From the NCBI GenBank assembly GCA_022316685.1, contig JAKJHU010001648.1, positions 1-64,000 of the forward strand: a DNA stretch of 64,000 nt. Reading direction: 5' to 3'. The notes beneath the pieces are model-generated. The model saw nothing but the letters and a program-made list of their open reading frames with translations. It was not told the DNA's origin and did not search any database. Positions 35,466 through 44,890 of the stretch are shown piece by piece. The position numbers and the translations under genes are program-made. Source of the DNA: Progne subis subis. Taxonomy: Eukaryota; Chordata; Aves; Passeriformes; Hirundinidae. Position 1 is the first letter of the stretch, and each line of letters opens with the position of its first letter.

Positions 35466-35830
35466 GAATGCAAAAATTTTCTGGCTGGCTTCATGGAGAG
35501 GGTGGCAAAAGAAAACATCCTTTAGATCTAGAACAGTAAACCAAGTTAGTTCAGGTGTTGAACAGGTTAACAAGGTGTAGGGATTGGCAACCACTGGATA
35601 CAAGTCTTCAGTTACCTTGTTAACAGCCCTTCAATCTTGTACTAATCTGTATGACCCATCAGGTTTCTTTACTGGCAGAATAGGAGTATTAAAATCAGAT
35701 TGACACTCTCTCAGTAGTCCTAGCTGCAGAAAGTTCCCAATGATTGGGCTAACCCCTTCTGTATCTTCTTTCTTTAGGGGGTATTGTTTAACCCTTACTG
35801 GCTGTCTTCCCTCTTTAAGCCTGGTTTGCA

Positions 35831-36300
35831 CTGGGAGTGCATTCTTTGCTCTTCCTGGTATATTGGAGGCCCATACTCCTGGAAATACTTGATCCATTAT
35901 TTTCCTAAAATTTTCCTTTTCACTTGCCACTTCAATTTCTTTGGTTACTAGCATTAAGCTTAACAGTTCTACATATTGTTGATCCTTTACCTCCAAACTC
36001 ATTTCCCCATTTTTGAATATTATTCTTGCTTCCAGCTGCTCTAGCAAATCTCTGCCCAAAAGTGCAGCTGGAGCATTAGGCATGTATAAAAATCGATGGA
36101 CGCCCTACTGTTTACTTAATTTATACTTCAATGGTTTGCAAAAATAAGCTCTTTCAGATTGGTCAGTTGCCCCTTTTACCATAACATAGTCATTGGTTAC
36201 AGGTATTAGGGCCTTATTCAACACGGAAAATGTTGTTCCTGTGTCTATCAAAAATTTTACTTCTTTTTCTTTGTTCCCCAGTTTGACTATAACCAGAGGG
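35831..36300 (-). pseudogene. pro: ERV-D protease
   Basis: On the minus strand, FLIDTGTTFSVLNK at about 36215-36260 holds the catalytic Asp-Thr-Gly. PNAPAALLGRDLLEQLE follows at 36030-36083. Stops separate the two halves, and the frame from 36083 runs on into the RT start. The matching catalytic site is destroyed in ERV-B. Confidence 0.75.
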
Positions 36301-36364
36301 TCCCCTGGGGTAGGGCCCTCCGGTCCCCCTCAGTCCTCCTTTACCTGAGCAACTACTTTTTCCT

Positions 36365-37169
36365 TTTTCTGATCACCTTTTCTATGTTCATCACCCTTTC
36401 TTAATTCTGGGCACTGGTTTTTCCAGTGACCAAATTTCTTGCAAAATGCACATTATTCTTTTCCTAGTCGGGGTGGTCCTTGTTTTGGTGGACCTTGCTC
36501 ATGTTTTCTCTTTTCTCTTTTTTTACTACTGCTACTAAGTTCTTTATCCCTTGTTTATATCCTTCTTTCTGGTTACTAAAAACTTTTTATGCTTTATTTA
36601 GTAAAGTTTTTAAATTCCGGCTGTTTGAATCCCTTGTTTATATCCTTCTTTCTGGTTACTAAAAACTTTTTATGCTTTATTTAGTAAAGTTTTTAAATTC
36701 CAGCTGTTTGGACCCCGGATCTTTTGGAGTTTCCACCTGATGTCTCCTGTGGATTCTCCTAAAAATAAATTTATTAATTGCTGTGTTCCTTCACCAGATC
36801 CAGGATCCAGGGTGGTGTGTGTCGGCGCATTGCGTCTCGCAGGTGATCTAGAAATTCAGAAGGTGTTTGAGAGGGGCCCTGTTTGATAGCATATAACACT
36901 GACCAGTTTATGGCTGTGGGGATTGCTCTTTCTAGCCCTTTTAATATCAGTTCTTGGTATCTCTTGAACCGTCCTAACCCCTCATCATCATTAGGATCCC
37001 AGCCTGGGTCTTGAAAGGGAAATACATCTTTAACATCCTCCTGTGTTGTCCTACAATCATCCTCAGCCAGATCCCCAGCCACTTCCAAAACGAATTGCTC
37101 CTCAGTTTCTGTTAAGGCACCAAGTAGCAGTTGCAGATCTGCCCAATCAGGTGAATGCTGCTTAATCAT
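36365..37169 (-). pseudogene. gag: ERV-D gag (capsid and nucleocapsid)
   Basis: The capsid frame at 36774-37169 contains DPGWDPNDDEGLGRFKRYQ and a major homology region (QGPSQTPSEFLDHLRDAMRR), the gamma-type arrangement. The nucleocapsid, in another frame at 36411-36452, has one perfect CX2CX4HX4C knuckle (CAFCKKFGHWKNQC). Between them lies an 83-bp tandem duplication that shifts the frame. Matrix sequence upstream (37170-37490) is unclear. Confidence 0.8.
36548..36713. repeat. 83-bp tandem duplication in ERV-D gag
   Basis: Two copies beginning CCCTTGTTTATATCC at 36548 and 36631, almost identical (one visible change, CCGG to CCAG). It disrupts gag between capsid and nucleocapsid. Confidence 0.85.
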
Positions 37170-38715
37170 ATCTCAGCACCAAAAATTTCTCGGCTCTTTC
37201 TGCCAGCTCTGGGCATAGGTTCTGGGCTCTCTGCTTTCTGCACACAATCAAAGCCTTTTCTTAGAGAGACCCAACTCCAAACACCAACCGTTTTAGGCTC
37301 GCAAAGAAAATAGCCAGGGGTCCCTCACGACCCCAAACACACTCCATCAGAAGTTTCAACAAGGTCTCGCCGAAAAATCCTACGGATCTCGGCCGGGACA
37401 CCACACACAAATCCCTCCGTGAGAAGGAGGTGGGGGGTAACCCTGATCCCACGCTGCCTCTCCACTCCTCTGTGCTTAGGGACTGCACCCCCAGGACTTT
37501 AAAATATTACCACACACTCTAGCAACTGCAAACCTCACAAACAAGCAAAACCACATTTTTTTAACTAAAACCCTCACTCGCTAAAAAACCTTCTTAGGGT
37601 TTTACAGGGAGTTTAGAGACGCGGCCCGGGGCTGCAGAGCCTGGATTCCCCTGCGGTTACCGGGGAAACAAATCACCCCTCCCAATTGCTGGGGCTGGCT
37701 GAGGTTTGAAACCGCCTTATGCCGCTCGCTCCTTTTAGCTCAAAAAATAAGCAATTTTAACTTACACAAATGCTTTTTTCACCTAACAAAAAGTCAGCAA
37801 AATGCTGTTGTCAAAAGCACACGCTGTTCAAGCTCACACACAGTCTAATTCCCCTGCAGCACGCAATCTGGATACAAAACTACCACTTTAAATCCTTCCT
37901 CTCTCCAAACAGAGGGATCCCTCCGCTGATCAGGCGGGGAATTCAAAAGGCTTTTACAACTTCAAGCTTGCAACACTCCTAAAAACGCTTACACGGGTTA
38001 CTAACACACTCCAAAATCACACAAATCAAAACGCTTACAACACAAACTCTCACAGACCACGATACATACGGTGCACCAAGAATTCTTCCACACCTGAAGA
38101 CACAAACACACAAATCCACGAGACCACAAAACACGGATCCGTTCCCACCACACACACCCGGTGTGCGCGGGGCCGCAATCGGGATTTTCCGCCACCCACA
38201 ACGAGACCCTTCGCGTCCCAGCACGGGCTCGCCACTCGGATTATGGATTGTCAAGGTACCTTTAAACCACAAACTGAAACCGGAGCCACCACTGCTCCTA
38301 ATACACAACAACAACACCGGTTCTTTCACTGCCGCCGCTGCCCCCTCACGGGACATGGAGTACCAAGGCACCTTTCAACTGCGAGCTGACACAACAAAAC
38401 CCAGTCACCGCTGTCCCCACGACGGGACACGGATACCAAACCACTGACACCAGGCTCCGCAGAGCTGTCACAGCTGTTACAAACAAACCCAAGAGGCGTA
38501 TGTTGTACACGAGACGTCTCTCAGTGTCTTACCAACCGCCTATACCAAGGTACCTCTTTTCAAGTATAAACACACCTTCTGTCCGTAGTTCCAGCAGGTT
38601 CTGGTCTTTCCCCGGGTGGTCAGCAGGACCGCAAAAGCCCTCTTCCCAGAAAATTCTGGGTGGGCGCCCAGAGGGGTCCTGGACCCCGCTGGCCCCATGG
38701 CCAGAGAGAGCAGTC
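37170..38715 (-). other. ERV-D leader and degraded gag start
   Basis: No secure matrix frame. A minus frame at 37261-37488 is open but lacks motifs. The part from 37500 up resembles the ERV-B leader (for example the GGATTTTC(T/C)GC(G/C)ACCCAC block), so it is leader sequence. Confidence 0.45.
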
Positions 38716-38733
38716 CTCCTGCCTGGCTCGCCA
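38716..38733 (-). other. ERV-D primer binding site (tRNA-Arg type)
   Basis: The minus strand reads TGGCGAGCCAGGCAGGAG, one mismatch from the ERV-B site, three bases from the LTR. Confidence 0.7.
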
Positions 38734-38736
38734 AAA

Positions 38737-39089
38737 TGACTTCTTAAAGAAATATGGGTATTGATCTAGTATCGGTACCAAATTGTGACAGACAAAAACT
38801 CTCTAACAGTTTCAAGTTAGAAAGTGCATGTTTATTGCGGCTGGGCAGCACGTGGGATATCTCTCTAATATGCACTGCAAAATTCACAGGTAATTACAAA
38901 GCCCTTTATTTACAAAAGTGTTGAATATCTAAAATACAAATGCATATTCCTACCCCTGTCACCTCCCATTCCTCGTTTCGTATGCTAATTGACAAAAAAA
39001 GCTATTAAGCATGGGGAGTTTGTTTCCTAAAATGAGTCGAGGGTCTCTTCTGGGGAGGGGTCACCAAAAATGAGGAAGTAAGATGAGTC
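38737..39089 (-). repeat. ERV-D 5' LTR, truncated
   Basis: The first 353 bp match 30202-30550 and then stop after AAGATGAGTC, where ERV-E starts with TGTTATAAAT. The U3 half (about 317 bp on the minus-strand 5' side) is missing and does not reappear beyond ERV-E. Confidence 0.88.
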
Positions 39090-39699
39090 TGTTATAAATA
39101 AATACTATTCAAATAATCTATGTTTTAGTTACTTAATTGTTAAGTAATTCCATTGAGATTTTTAATGCTATTTGTGTATAAAGAATTTGCCTTATTCCTG
39201 TTTTAATACTGATTTATCACCTTATTTACTTGTTTGTTAATTAAGAATTCACCTTATTACCTGTATCTCTGCTCCCATTCGCCGGATAGTGTCTGAATAT
39301 GCAAATAAAAAGAACCCTGGAATTCTGGGAACAACTCAAGAACAAGAGACTCTGAAAAGCAGGGAACCAAAGTAAAATCCAGGACTGTAGTCGCATTTTA
39401 GACTAGTGCAAGAAATACGGGGGTCCGCCGAAGCAGCTTCTTTTATTCGCCGTGACCTGAGAAGGAGTCCCCCATTGCTGGACGACCCCTGATCAGCGAC
39501 GCGAAACGGACTCCCCGGCAAGGGGAAAAAGCCCGTGAGGGGGGTGGGAGTCCCCAGCTTTGCTGTGAAGTGAAGCTGTGTGTACCTCCTCCTCCACGTT
39601 GCCAAGGGAGCAAGCATGCTCTCCCCCAAGGCCAAGCTTGATAATAAAGAAACATACAAAACCAGCAAGTCTCTGACTCTCTCTTTTTTTTCCAGAACA
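39090..39699 (+). repeat. ERV-E 5' LTR
   Basis: 610 bp, TGTTATAAAT to CCAGAACA. AATAAA at 39643-39648 lies close to the 3' end of the LTR. Compared with the 3' LTR it has an extra 22 bp near 39154-39175. Confidence 0.93.
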
Positions 39700-39705
39700 A
39701 ATTTT

Positions 39706-39724
39706 TGGGGGACTCGTCCGGGAT
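39706..39724 (+). other. ERV-E primer binding site (proline-like)
   Basis: TGGGGGACTCGTCCGGGAT equals the common tRNA-Pro site with one extra A after the G run. Confidence 0.75.
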
Positions 39725-41101
39725 ATGGCCACGCCTGAAGAGGGACCAAGGACGGGACGGCCGCTCGCCCTTCGGACCTCCAGGACAGCTGGGCAAGCGG
39801 GAGCAGCCTGGGACCAGCAACGAGGAGGAGCGCCGGAGGGTGAGCATTCCGGCGGCGGGTAAAGGAGACGTGCGAGTGGGAGTGTGAGAGAGTTGGGGGC
39901 CGGCAGCTCGGACCCCCGGAAATGAGTGTGGACCCCTCGGTACTGCGGTTTCAGAACTCCCGCGAGGGGGCCGGCCAGGAAAAGGGGGAAGCGAGAGAAA
40001 CTAATGAGTGAGGCGTCTCCTTAGGGGCAGAAAGACCCCCCCCGGGCGTGCAGGGGAAAACAGAGTGTGAGTGGCACGCATTAGGGGCAGAAAGACCCCC
40101 CCCTGGGCGTGCAGGGGAAAACAGAGTGTGAGTGGCACGCATTGGGGGCAGGTCCCCCCCCTTAAAGGCTAGAGTAGCCTAGGAGGGTTTAGAGTCCCTG
40201 GAGGGGCGGGAAAACCGTACCAGGGTTGACAGGGTGTCCCCAGACACTGCAGGTGCCGAGAGCTCATGAGAGTCCCTGCTTCCCAGGACTGAGCCAGACG
40301 CACCGGAGAGGGTGTGCTGCCGCGGTCTCAGGGAGGAGGCCGTAAACCCATAGCCCGAGGACACCGGGGTGGGGAGTCAATGCAGAGGCAAGGCGGGCAT
40401 CCTGCACACACACAGTCATCCCTCTTGCCGAGGCTGCTTCGTTGGGGAGAAGTAGTCAAGCCAGTCCTGGTGGAAGGCAAAGGGGTCGGGCCCTGCTCGG
40501 GTTGATCCTTGGAAACAAGGAAGGGATACCCCCCCAGGTAACCCGTGCGGAGTCTTGACCTCTTACCTCCATTTCAAAAAGTGAAGAGGGGGACTGTACT
40601 AGTAGCAGGGCAGCCTAGTCCGGGGTTCGGACTGAAGGTGTCCGGCCCGGCGGGGGCTCAGGCGTGGGAAGGCCCTGAGGCCTGGAAGGGGATGCCAGTA
40701 CTAGGGACCCTGTCGTGCGCCGCAAAGCGTGTCCAGAGTCTCAGGGGTGAGGCAAGGCGCGGGGGTACATAGGGGGTGAGGTCATTAGGACTCACCTCAA
40801 AGGGGTCAGAAGAGAGTCTGAGCCCCTGGTGTAAGTAAAGTGTGAGCGTCCAAGGAAGTGAAGAAGGTTAGAGAAAGTGAGTAGAAAGAGGGAGAATTTG
40901 TTCCCTAATGAAAGCAAAAGTGTAGGAAAGAGTAGAAAAGCATAAAGTTTAGGAGTTTTATGTTGAAGTGTTCAAGAATTAAGTCAGGAGATTTGAAGTA
41001 AAGGGAGAAAAGCTGAAGCATTTTTTTTTTGCTTAAAAAAAACCTGTGTTGCCAGTCAGTAAAGGGCACCTTTGAAATTTTTTTTTTCCAGTTTAAAGAA
41101 A
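39725..41101 (+). other. ERV-E leader
   Basis: A purine-rich, about 1.4-kb noncoding leader between primer site and gag, presumably holding packaging signals. It has a 60-bp tandem duplication at 40021-40141 and possible splice donors (GAGGGTGAGC near 39840, CAGGTAACC near 40541). Its short frames have no family motifs. Confidence 0.6.
40021..40141. repeat. 60-bp tandem duplication in ERV-E leader
   Basis: Two copies starting TTAGGGGCAGAAAGACCCCC at 40021 and 40081. They differ by a single base insertion, and a partial third start (TTGGGGGCAGG) follows at 40142. Confidence 0.88.
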
Positions 41102-42691
41102 ATGGGACAATGTACTAGTAAGAAAAAGAAATCCCAAAAGGAGAATAACAAAGTAAAGAGTATTCCACCCGGTAGTCCCTTAGAACAACTTTTAACTAAA
41201 TGGGATTCTTTAGAGGCCACAAAAGGATTAGATCAGGTTAATATGGTGTTTTATTGCACAGAAGTCTGGCCAAAATTAAAATTACCAGGAGAGTGGCCAT
41301 GGTTTGGAACATATGATGAGTGGATGTGCTATCAGTTAAACCACTACCTAAGAACTCAGGAAGATCCAGACGTAAACCAGTTAGCTTATGCTGCTTGTTG
41401 GCAAAAGAGAGCCACGAGTAAAGAGAATATAAAAGTCTGCAAATTAAAAGAAAAAGAAAAGTGTGAAAGAAAAGAACAGAAAGAGGAAAGAACAGAAACT
41501 AATCAAAGATGGGACCCTTTAGACCATTTACCCCCTCCAATTTACCTAGAGGTGCCCCAAGTCCCTCAAAATCCTGTCCCAGTTCCCCTACTAACTTCCC
41601 CGAGTCAAACTCCTTCAGAACCCTCTCCTCCTCTTCCCCCAGTGGTTCCATCATCACCCCCCCTTAACATCTCTCCTCCCCAGTCCTTAGTACCTTCTCC
41701 CCCTTCTCTCCCAACAGCCCCTTTGCCACCTCCTTCCAACAGTCAAAGTTCTTTAGCCCCAGTTATAACCCCTTCAGTTTCCCAAAACACAACCTCTTCC
41801 CTAGCCCCCCTTTCTTCCACAGTACCATCCTCTGTTTCTCCCCCTACAGATTTTACTACCTCCCCCTCACCTACAGTAATTCCCCTGCCACCTCCTAATT
41901 GGGAGTTAACCAAAACCCCTACAGACTCCTGTGAGTCATCCCGTTCTCCTGGAATTCCCCAGGAATTTGTAACTCAGCCAGTGTTATCAGTTAATAATGT
42001 AACTGAAGGACCCTATTGTAACACAAGGTCAAAAGCCTTAAAGCCAGAAAAACTTTTTCCCCTCAGGGAAGTGCCTATGGGAGGAGTGATTGGAGGAGTA
42101 GGATTTGTAAATGCCCCGTTAACAGCCTCTGAAGTAAGAGGATTTAAAAAAGAGCTAGGAAATTTAGTTGAAGATCCCATAGGTATTGCCACACAGGTAG
42201 ACCAATTCCTTGGGCCCAATGTTTATACATGGGGAGAGTTAAATTCTATATTAAACATCTTGTTCTCCCCTGAGGAAATACGAATGATTAGAACAGCAAG
42301 TATCAGAATCTGGGAAAGGGAAAATAGGTTGGGGCCACCTGGAGATCATAAATTACCGATAGCTGACCCAGGGTGGGACCCAAATCGAGAAGAGGAAAGA
42401 CAAAATATGAGAGACTATAGGTCCTTGATAGTAAGAGGTATAAGAGAATCTGTCCCCAGAGGGAATAATACTAAATTAGCTTTTGATGGGTCCCAAGAAA
42501 AAGATGAGACTCCTGCCACTTGGCTAAATCGATTAAAAAGAAATTTTCAATTATATTCAACCATAGACCCTGATAGTCCTGAGGGACAAGTAATTCTAAA
42601 AGTGCAGTTTGTAACAAAGTCATGGCCAGATATATGGAGAAAATTAGAAAAAATTGAAGATTGGCAGGAGAAAAGTATTAATGAATTATGA
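41102..42691 (+). CDS. gag: ERV-E Gag, matrix to capsid
   Basis: The ATG at 41102 opens MGQCTSKKK, a myristoylation-type start; the frame is also open a few codons upstream. A matrix domain of about 110 residues is followed by a charged linker, then a proline/serine-rich p12-like region with a PTAP late-domain motif (about 41708-41719) and PPPIY. Capsid starts near PLREVPMGG, with DPGWDPNREEER and a major homology region (DETPATWLNRLKRNF). The frame ends at TGA 42689-42691 shortly before nucleocapsid. A second TGA at 42701 follows in the same frame, after which the frame reopens. Expected product: a capsid-containing Gag lacking nucleocapsid. Confidence 0.9.
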   Translation: MGQCTSKKKKSQKENNKVKSIPPGSPLEQLLTKWDSLEATKGLDQVNMVFYCTEVWPKLKLPGEWPWFGTYDEWMCYQLNHYLRTQEDPDVNQLAYAACWQKRATSKENIKVCKLKEKEKCERKEQKEERTETNQRWDPLDHLPPPIYLEVPQVPQNPVPVPLLTSPSQTPSEPSPPLPPVVPSSPPLNISPPQSLVPSPPSLPTAPLPPPSNSQSSLAPVITPSVSQNTTSSLAPLSSTVPSSVSPPTDFTTSPSPTVIPLPPPNWELTKTPTDSCESSRSPGIPQEFVTQPVLSVNNVTEGPYCNTRSKALKPEKLFPLREVPMGGVIGGVGFVNAPLTASEVRGFKKELGNLVEDPIGIATQVDQFLGPNVYTWGELNSILNILFSPEEIRMIRTASIRIWERENRLGPPGDHKLPIADPGWDPNREEERQNMRDYRSLIVRGIRESVPRGNNTKLAFDGSQEKDETPATWLNRLKRNFQLYSTIDPDSPEGQVILKVQFVTKSWPDIWRKLEKIEDWQEKSINEL

Positions 42692-42701
42692 AAAGAAGCC
42701 T

Positions 42702-43036
42702 GAAAAATTTACTTGAGGAGAGAAGAAGAAAACGCTAGAGCCAAGGCTTGCATTATGGTAGCTGTAGCAAGAGAAAGTACTGGAGTAGCAGAAAACCAGA
42801 GAAACTCCTCCTTGAAATCTAGTGAGGGAGGACCAAGACCCTCATTTAAAGAACCAAAGTCACCCATAGTACCACCGTGGATAAATTTGAAAAGAAGTAA
42901 CACAGGAGAGAATAGAACTTGTTGTTACTGTGGTGAAATAGGGCATTTAAAAAGGGATTGTAAGAAATTATCACTTGATGAAGCTATTGCAAGGGAGCAA
43001 GATGCCCTGGAGAGGGTGCTGAAAGGGGAGGATTAG
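42702..43036 (+). pseudogene. gag: ERV-E Gag, nucleocapsid part beyond stops
   Basis: Same frame as the upstream gag ORF but separated by TGA codons at 42689 and 42701. It begins with a charged helical stretch (YLRREEENARAKA) and has one CX2CX4HX4C zinc knuckle (CYCGEIGHLKRDC) at about 42923-42963. It ends at TAG 43034-43036. Without readthrough of both stops it is not translated from the gag start. Confidence 0.85.
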
Positions 43037-43154
43037 GGGTGTCAGAGGCTCTATAAAATAGGGGACCCAATAGAACAACAAGATGAGCCTCTAGTATATA
43101 AAATAAGTAAATAATAATATAAATATAATATAAAATTAGTAAATAAACTTTGAT
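43037..43154. other. AT-rich gag-pro junction of ERV-E
   Basis: About 110 bp with AATAATATAAATATAATAT-type low complexity and several stops. Pro-pol begins beyond it in another frame than gag, so neither readthrough nor an ordinary frameshift obviously joins them. Confidence 0.6.
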
Positions 43155-44870
43155 GTGGGTCCCCAAAGTGAAGAATATGAATTCTTAGTAGACACAGGAG
43201 CTGATAGGTCGAGTTTAAGGAAATTACCAACAGGGGTAACAATCGGGACAAAAACTTGTGAAGTGTTAGGGGCTGAAGGGAGGCCCTTTCGAGCATTAAT
43301 AGTTGAAGGAGTAGAGATTAAAGGGAACTCAAAGCACTGTGTAGCTGATTTTCTTTATTTACCACATACAGAAACCAATTTACTAGGCAGAGACTTACAA
43401 GTGCAGCTCGGGGTAGGAGTTATCCCAAAAGATGGAAAAATGGTTGTGCATATCATGAAACTGACCCAAGGGGATATACAAGAGATAAATCCAGAAGTGT
43501 GGGCTACAGAAGGAAAATATGGGTGTTTAGATATCCCTCCCATTAAGATAGAAATGCAAAAAGATACCCCCGCCATCAGAGTTAAGCAATACCCAATGTC
43601 ACCAGAAGGAAAGAAAGGGCTAGCTTCAGTAATTGAGCATCTTTTAAAAGAAAATATCTTAGAACCATGTATGTCCCCTCATAACACCCCTATATTAGCC
43701 ATAAAGAAAGATGAGGGAAAGTTTAGATTAGTCCAGGATTTGAGAGAAATAAATAAAAGAACTATTGCTCGACACCCAGTAGTACCTAACCCCTACACCT
43801 TGCTAAGTAAAATTCCAAGAGAGCATCCCTGGTTCACAGTGATAGACTTAAAGGATGCTTTTTGGGCATGTCCCCTAGCAGAAGAGTGTAGGGATTGGTT
43901 CGCCTTTGAATGGGAACATCCAGACAGGGGAAGGAAACAACAGCTAAGGTGGACCCGGTTACCACAGGGATATACGGAATCGCCAAATATCTTCGGACAG
44001 GCCCTAGAGACATTATTAGAACAGTTTAGTCCCAAAGAAGGAGTTCAAATTTTGCAATACGTGGATGATTTATTAATATCAGGGGAGACAGAAAAAGAAG
44101 TTAAAGATGTAAGTATACAACTTCTAAACTTTCTTGGAGAAAAGGGGTTAAAGGTATCTCAGAGTAAACTACAGTTTGTAGAAAATGAAGTCACTTATTT
44201 AGGACACATAATCGGAAAGGGGAGTAAAAGGTTAAACCCTGCAAGAATTTCAGGAATAGTGTCTATATCACCTCCAAAAACTAAGAGAGACATAAGGAAA
44301 CTTCTAGGCCTGTTTGGATACTGCAAGCACTGGATAGATAAGTACACTCAAGGGGTCAAATTTCTTTATGATAAATTAATAGACCAGGAACCAATGAATT
44401 GGACAGAGAGTGACGAGAGGCAGCTGCAAGATCTAAAAGAGAAATTATCCTCAGCACCAGTTTTAAGCTTACCAGATCTTAAAAAGGAGTTTGATTTATT
44501 TGTAAACACTGAAGAAGGGATAGCATACGGAGTTTTAACCCAAGAATGGGGAGGATACCGAAAACCTGTAGCATTTTTATCAAAACTGTTAGATCCAGTT
44601 GCTAGGGGATGGCCGGCTTGTCTCCAAGCAGTTGCAGCTGCAGCTATTCTAATAGAAGAAGCTCAAAAGTTAACATTACAGGGAAAGATAAAGATACATA
44701 CTCCACATGATTTGAAAACAATTTTAAGTCAAAGAGCTCAAAAGTGGCTCACAGATTCTAGAATCCTAAAATATGAAATTATACTGATAAATTCAGATAA
44801 CCTAGAACTAACAACATCAAAAAGTTTAATCCAGCCCAGTTTCTCTCTGGCGAGCCCACTGAAGAAATAG
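43155..44870 (+). CDS. pol: ERV-E protease and reverse transcriptase ORF
   Basis: An open 571-codon frame. It starts in protease with FLVDTGADRSSL (catalytic Asp-Thr-Gly-Ala at 43191-43202), followed by LLGRDL. RT follows with KQYPMSPEGKKGL, LRLVQDLRE-like blocks, VIDLKDAFWACPL, LPQGYTESPNIFGQAL and the active site QYVDDLLIS (44058-44069), all intact. The connection domain has KPVAFLSKLLDPVARGWPA. The frame runs out near 44820, where an A run marks a frameshift, and ends in 16 off-frame codons. There is no start of its own in a good context, so expression would need suppression or frameshifting from gag. Confidence 0.9.
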   Translation: MGPQSEEYEFLVDTGADRSSLRKLPTGVTIGTKTCEVLGAEGRPFRALIVEGVEIKGNSKHCVADFLYLPHTETNLLGRDLQVQLGVGVIPKDGKMVVHIMKLTQGDIQEINPEVWATEGKYGCLDIPPIKIEMQKDTPAIRVKQYPMSPEGKKGLASVIEHLLKENILEPCMSPHNTPILAIKKDEGKFRLVQDLREINKRTIARHPVVPNPYTLLSKIPREHPWFTVIDLKDAFWACPLAEECRDWFAFEWEHPDRGRKQQLRWTRLPQGYTESPNIFGQALETLLEQFSPKEGVQILQYVDDLLISGETEKEVKDVSIQLLNFLGEKGLKVSQSKLQFVENEVTYLGHIIGKGSKRLNPARISGIVSISPPKTKRDIRKLLGLFGYCKHWIDKYTQGVKFLYDKLIDQEPMNWTESDERQLQDLKEKLSSAPVLSLPDLKKEFDLFVNTEEGIAYGVLTQEWGGYRKPVAFLSKLLDPVARGWPACLQAVAAAAILIEEAQKLTLQGKIKIHTPHDLKTILSQRAQKWLTDSRILKYEIILINSDNLELTTSKSLIQPSFSLASPLKK

Positions 44871-44890
44871 AACACCATTGCCTCATTGAT

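Larger units (their letters stand above)
32740..35830 (-). pseudogene. pol: ERV-D pol, interrupted by a solo LTR
   Basis: A minus-strand gamma-type pol. The RT start (KQYPLKKED, VKKPDGSYRLVQD) is at 35631-35830. The RT frame is then broken by an inserted LTR (34956-35465). The active-site tetrad at 34788-34801 reads YVHD, so a catalytic aspartate is lost. RT connection (ALGLPDMSNPF, LSKQLDTAAKGWP) is at 34198-34548, RNase H at 33500-34110, the integrase zinc region (H..H..CSLC) up to 33298, the integrase core WQIDFTGLP with LTDTFSGWPEAFPT at 33073-33267, and the integrase C-terminal domain ending IHHSRVKKAPE at about 32760-32900. Many stops and frame changes. Confidence 0.82.
30202..39089 (-). 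mobile_element. ERV-D: gamma-type ERV, 5' LTR truncated
   Basis: A minus-strand element with a full 3' LTR (670 bp), a readable but broken gag-pro-pol, an arginine-type primer site with one mismatch, and a 5' LTR reduced to 353 bp by the start of ERV-E. A solo LTR of another family interrupts the reverse transcriptase. It is of the same family group as ERV-B: LTR blocks such as CTCTCTAACAG...AAGTTAGAAAGTG, the primer site and pol agree. The LTR remnants differ by several percent, so it is older than ERV-B. Confidence 0.88.
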
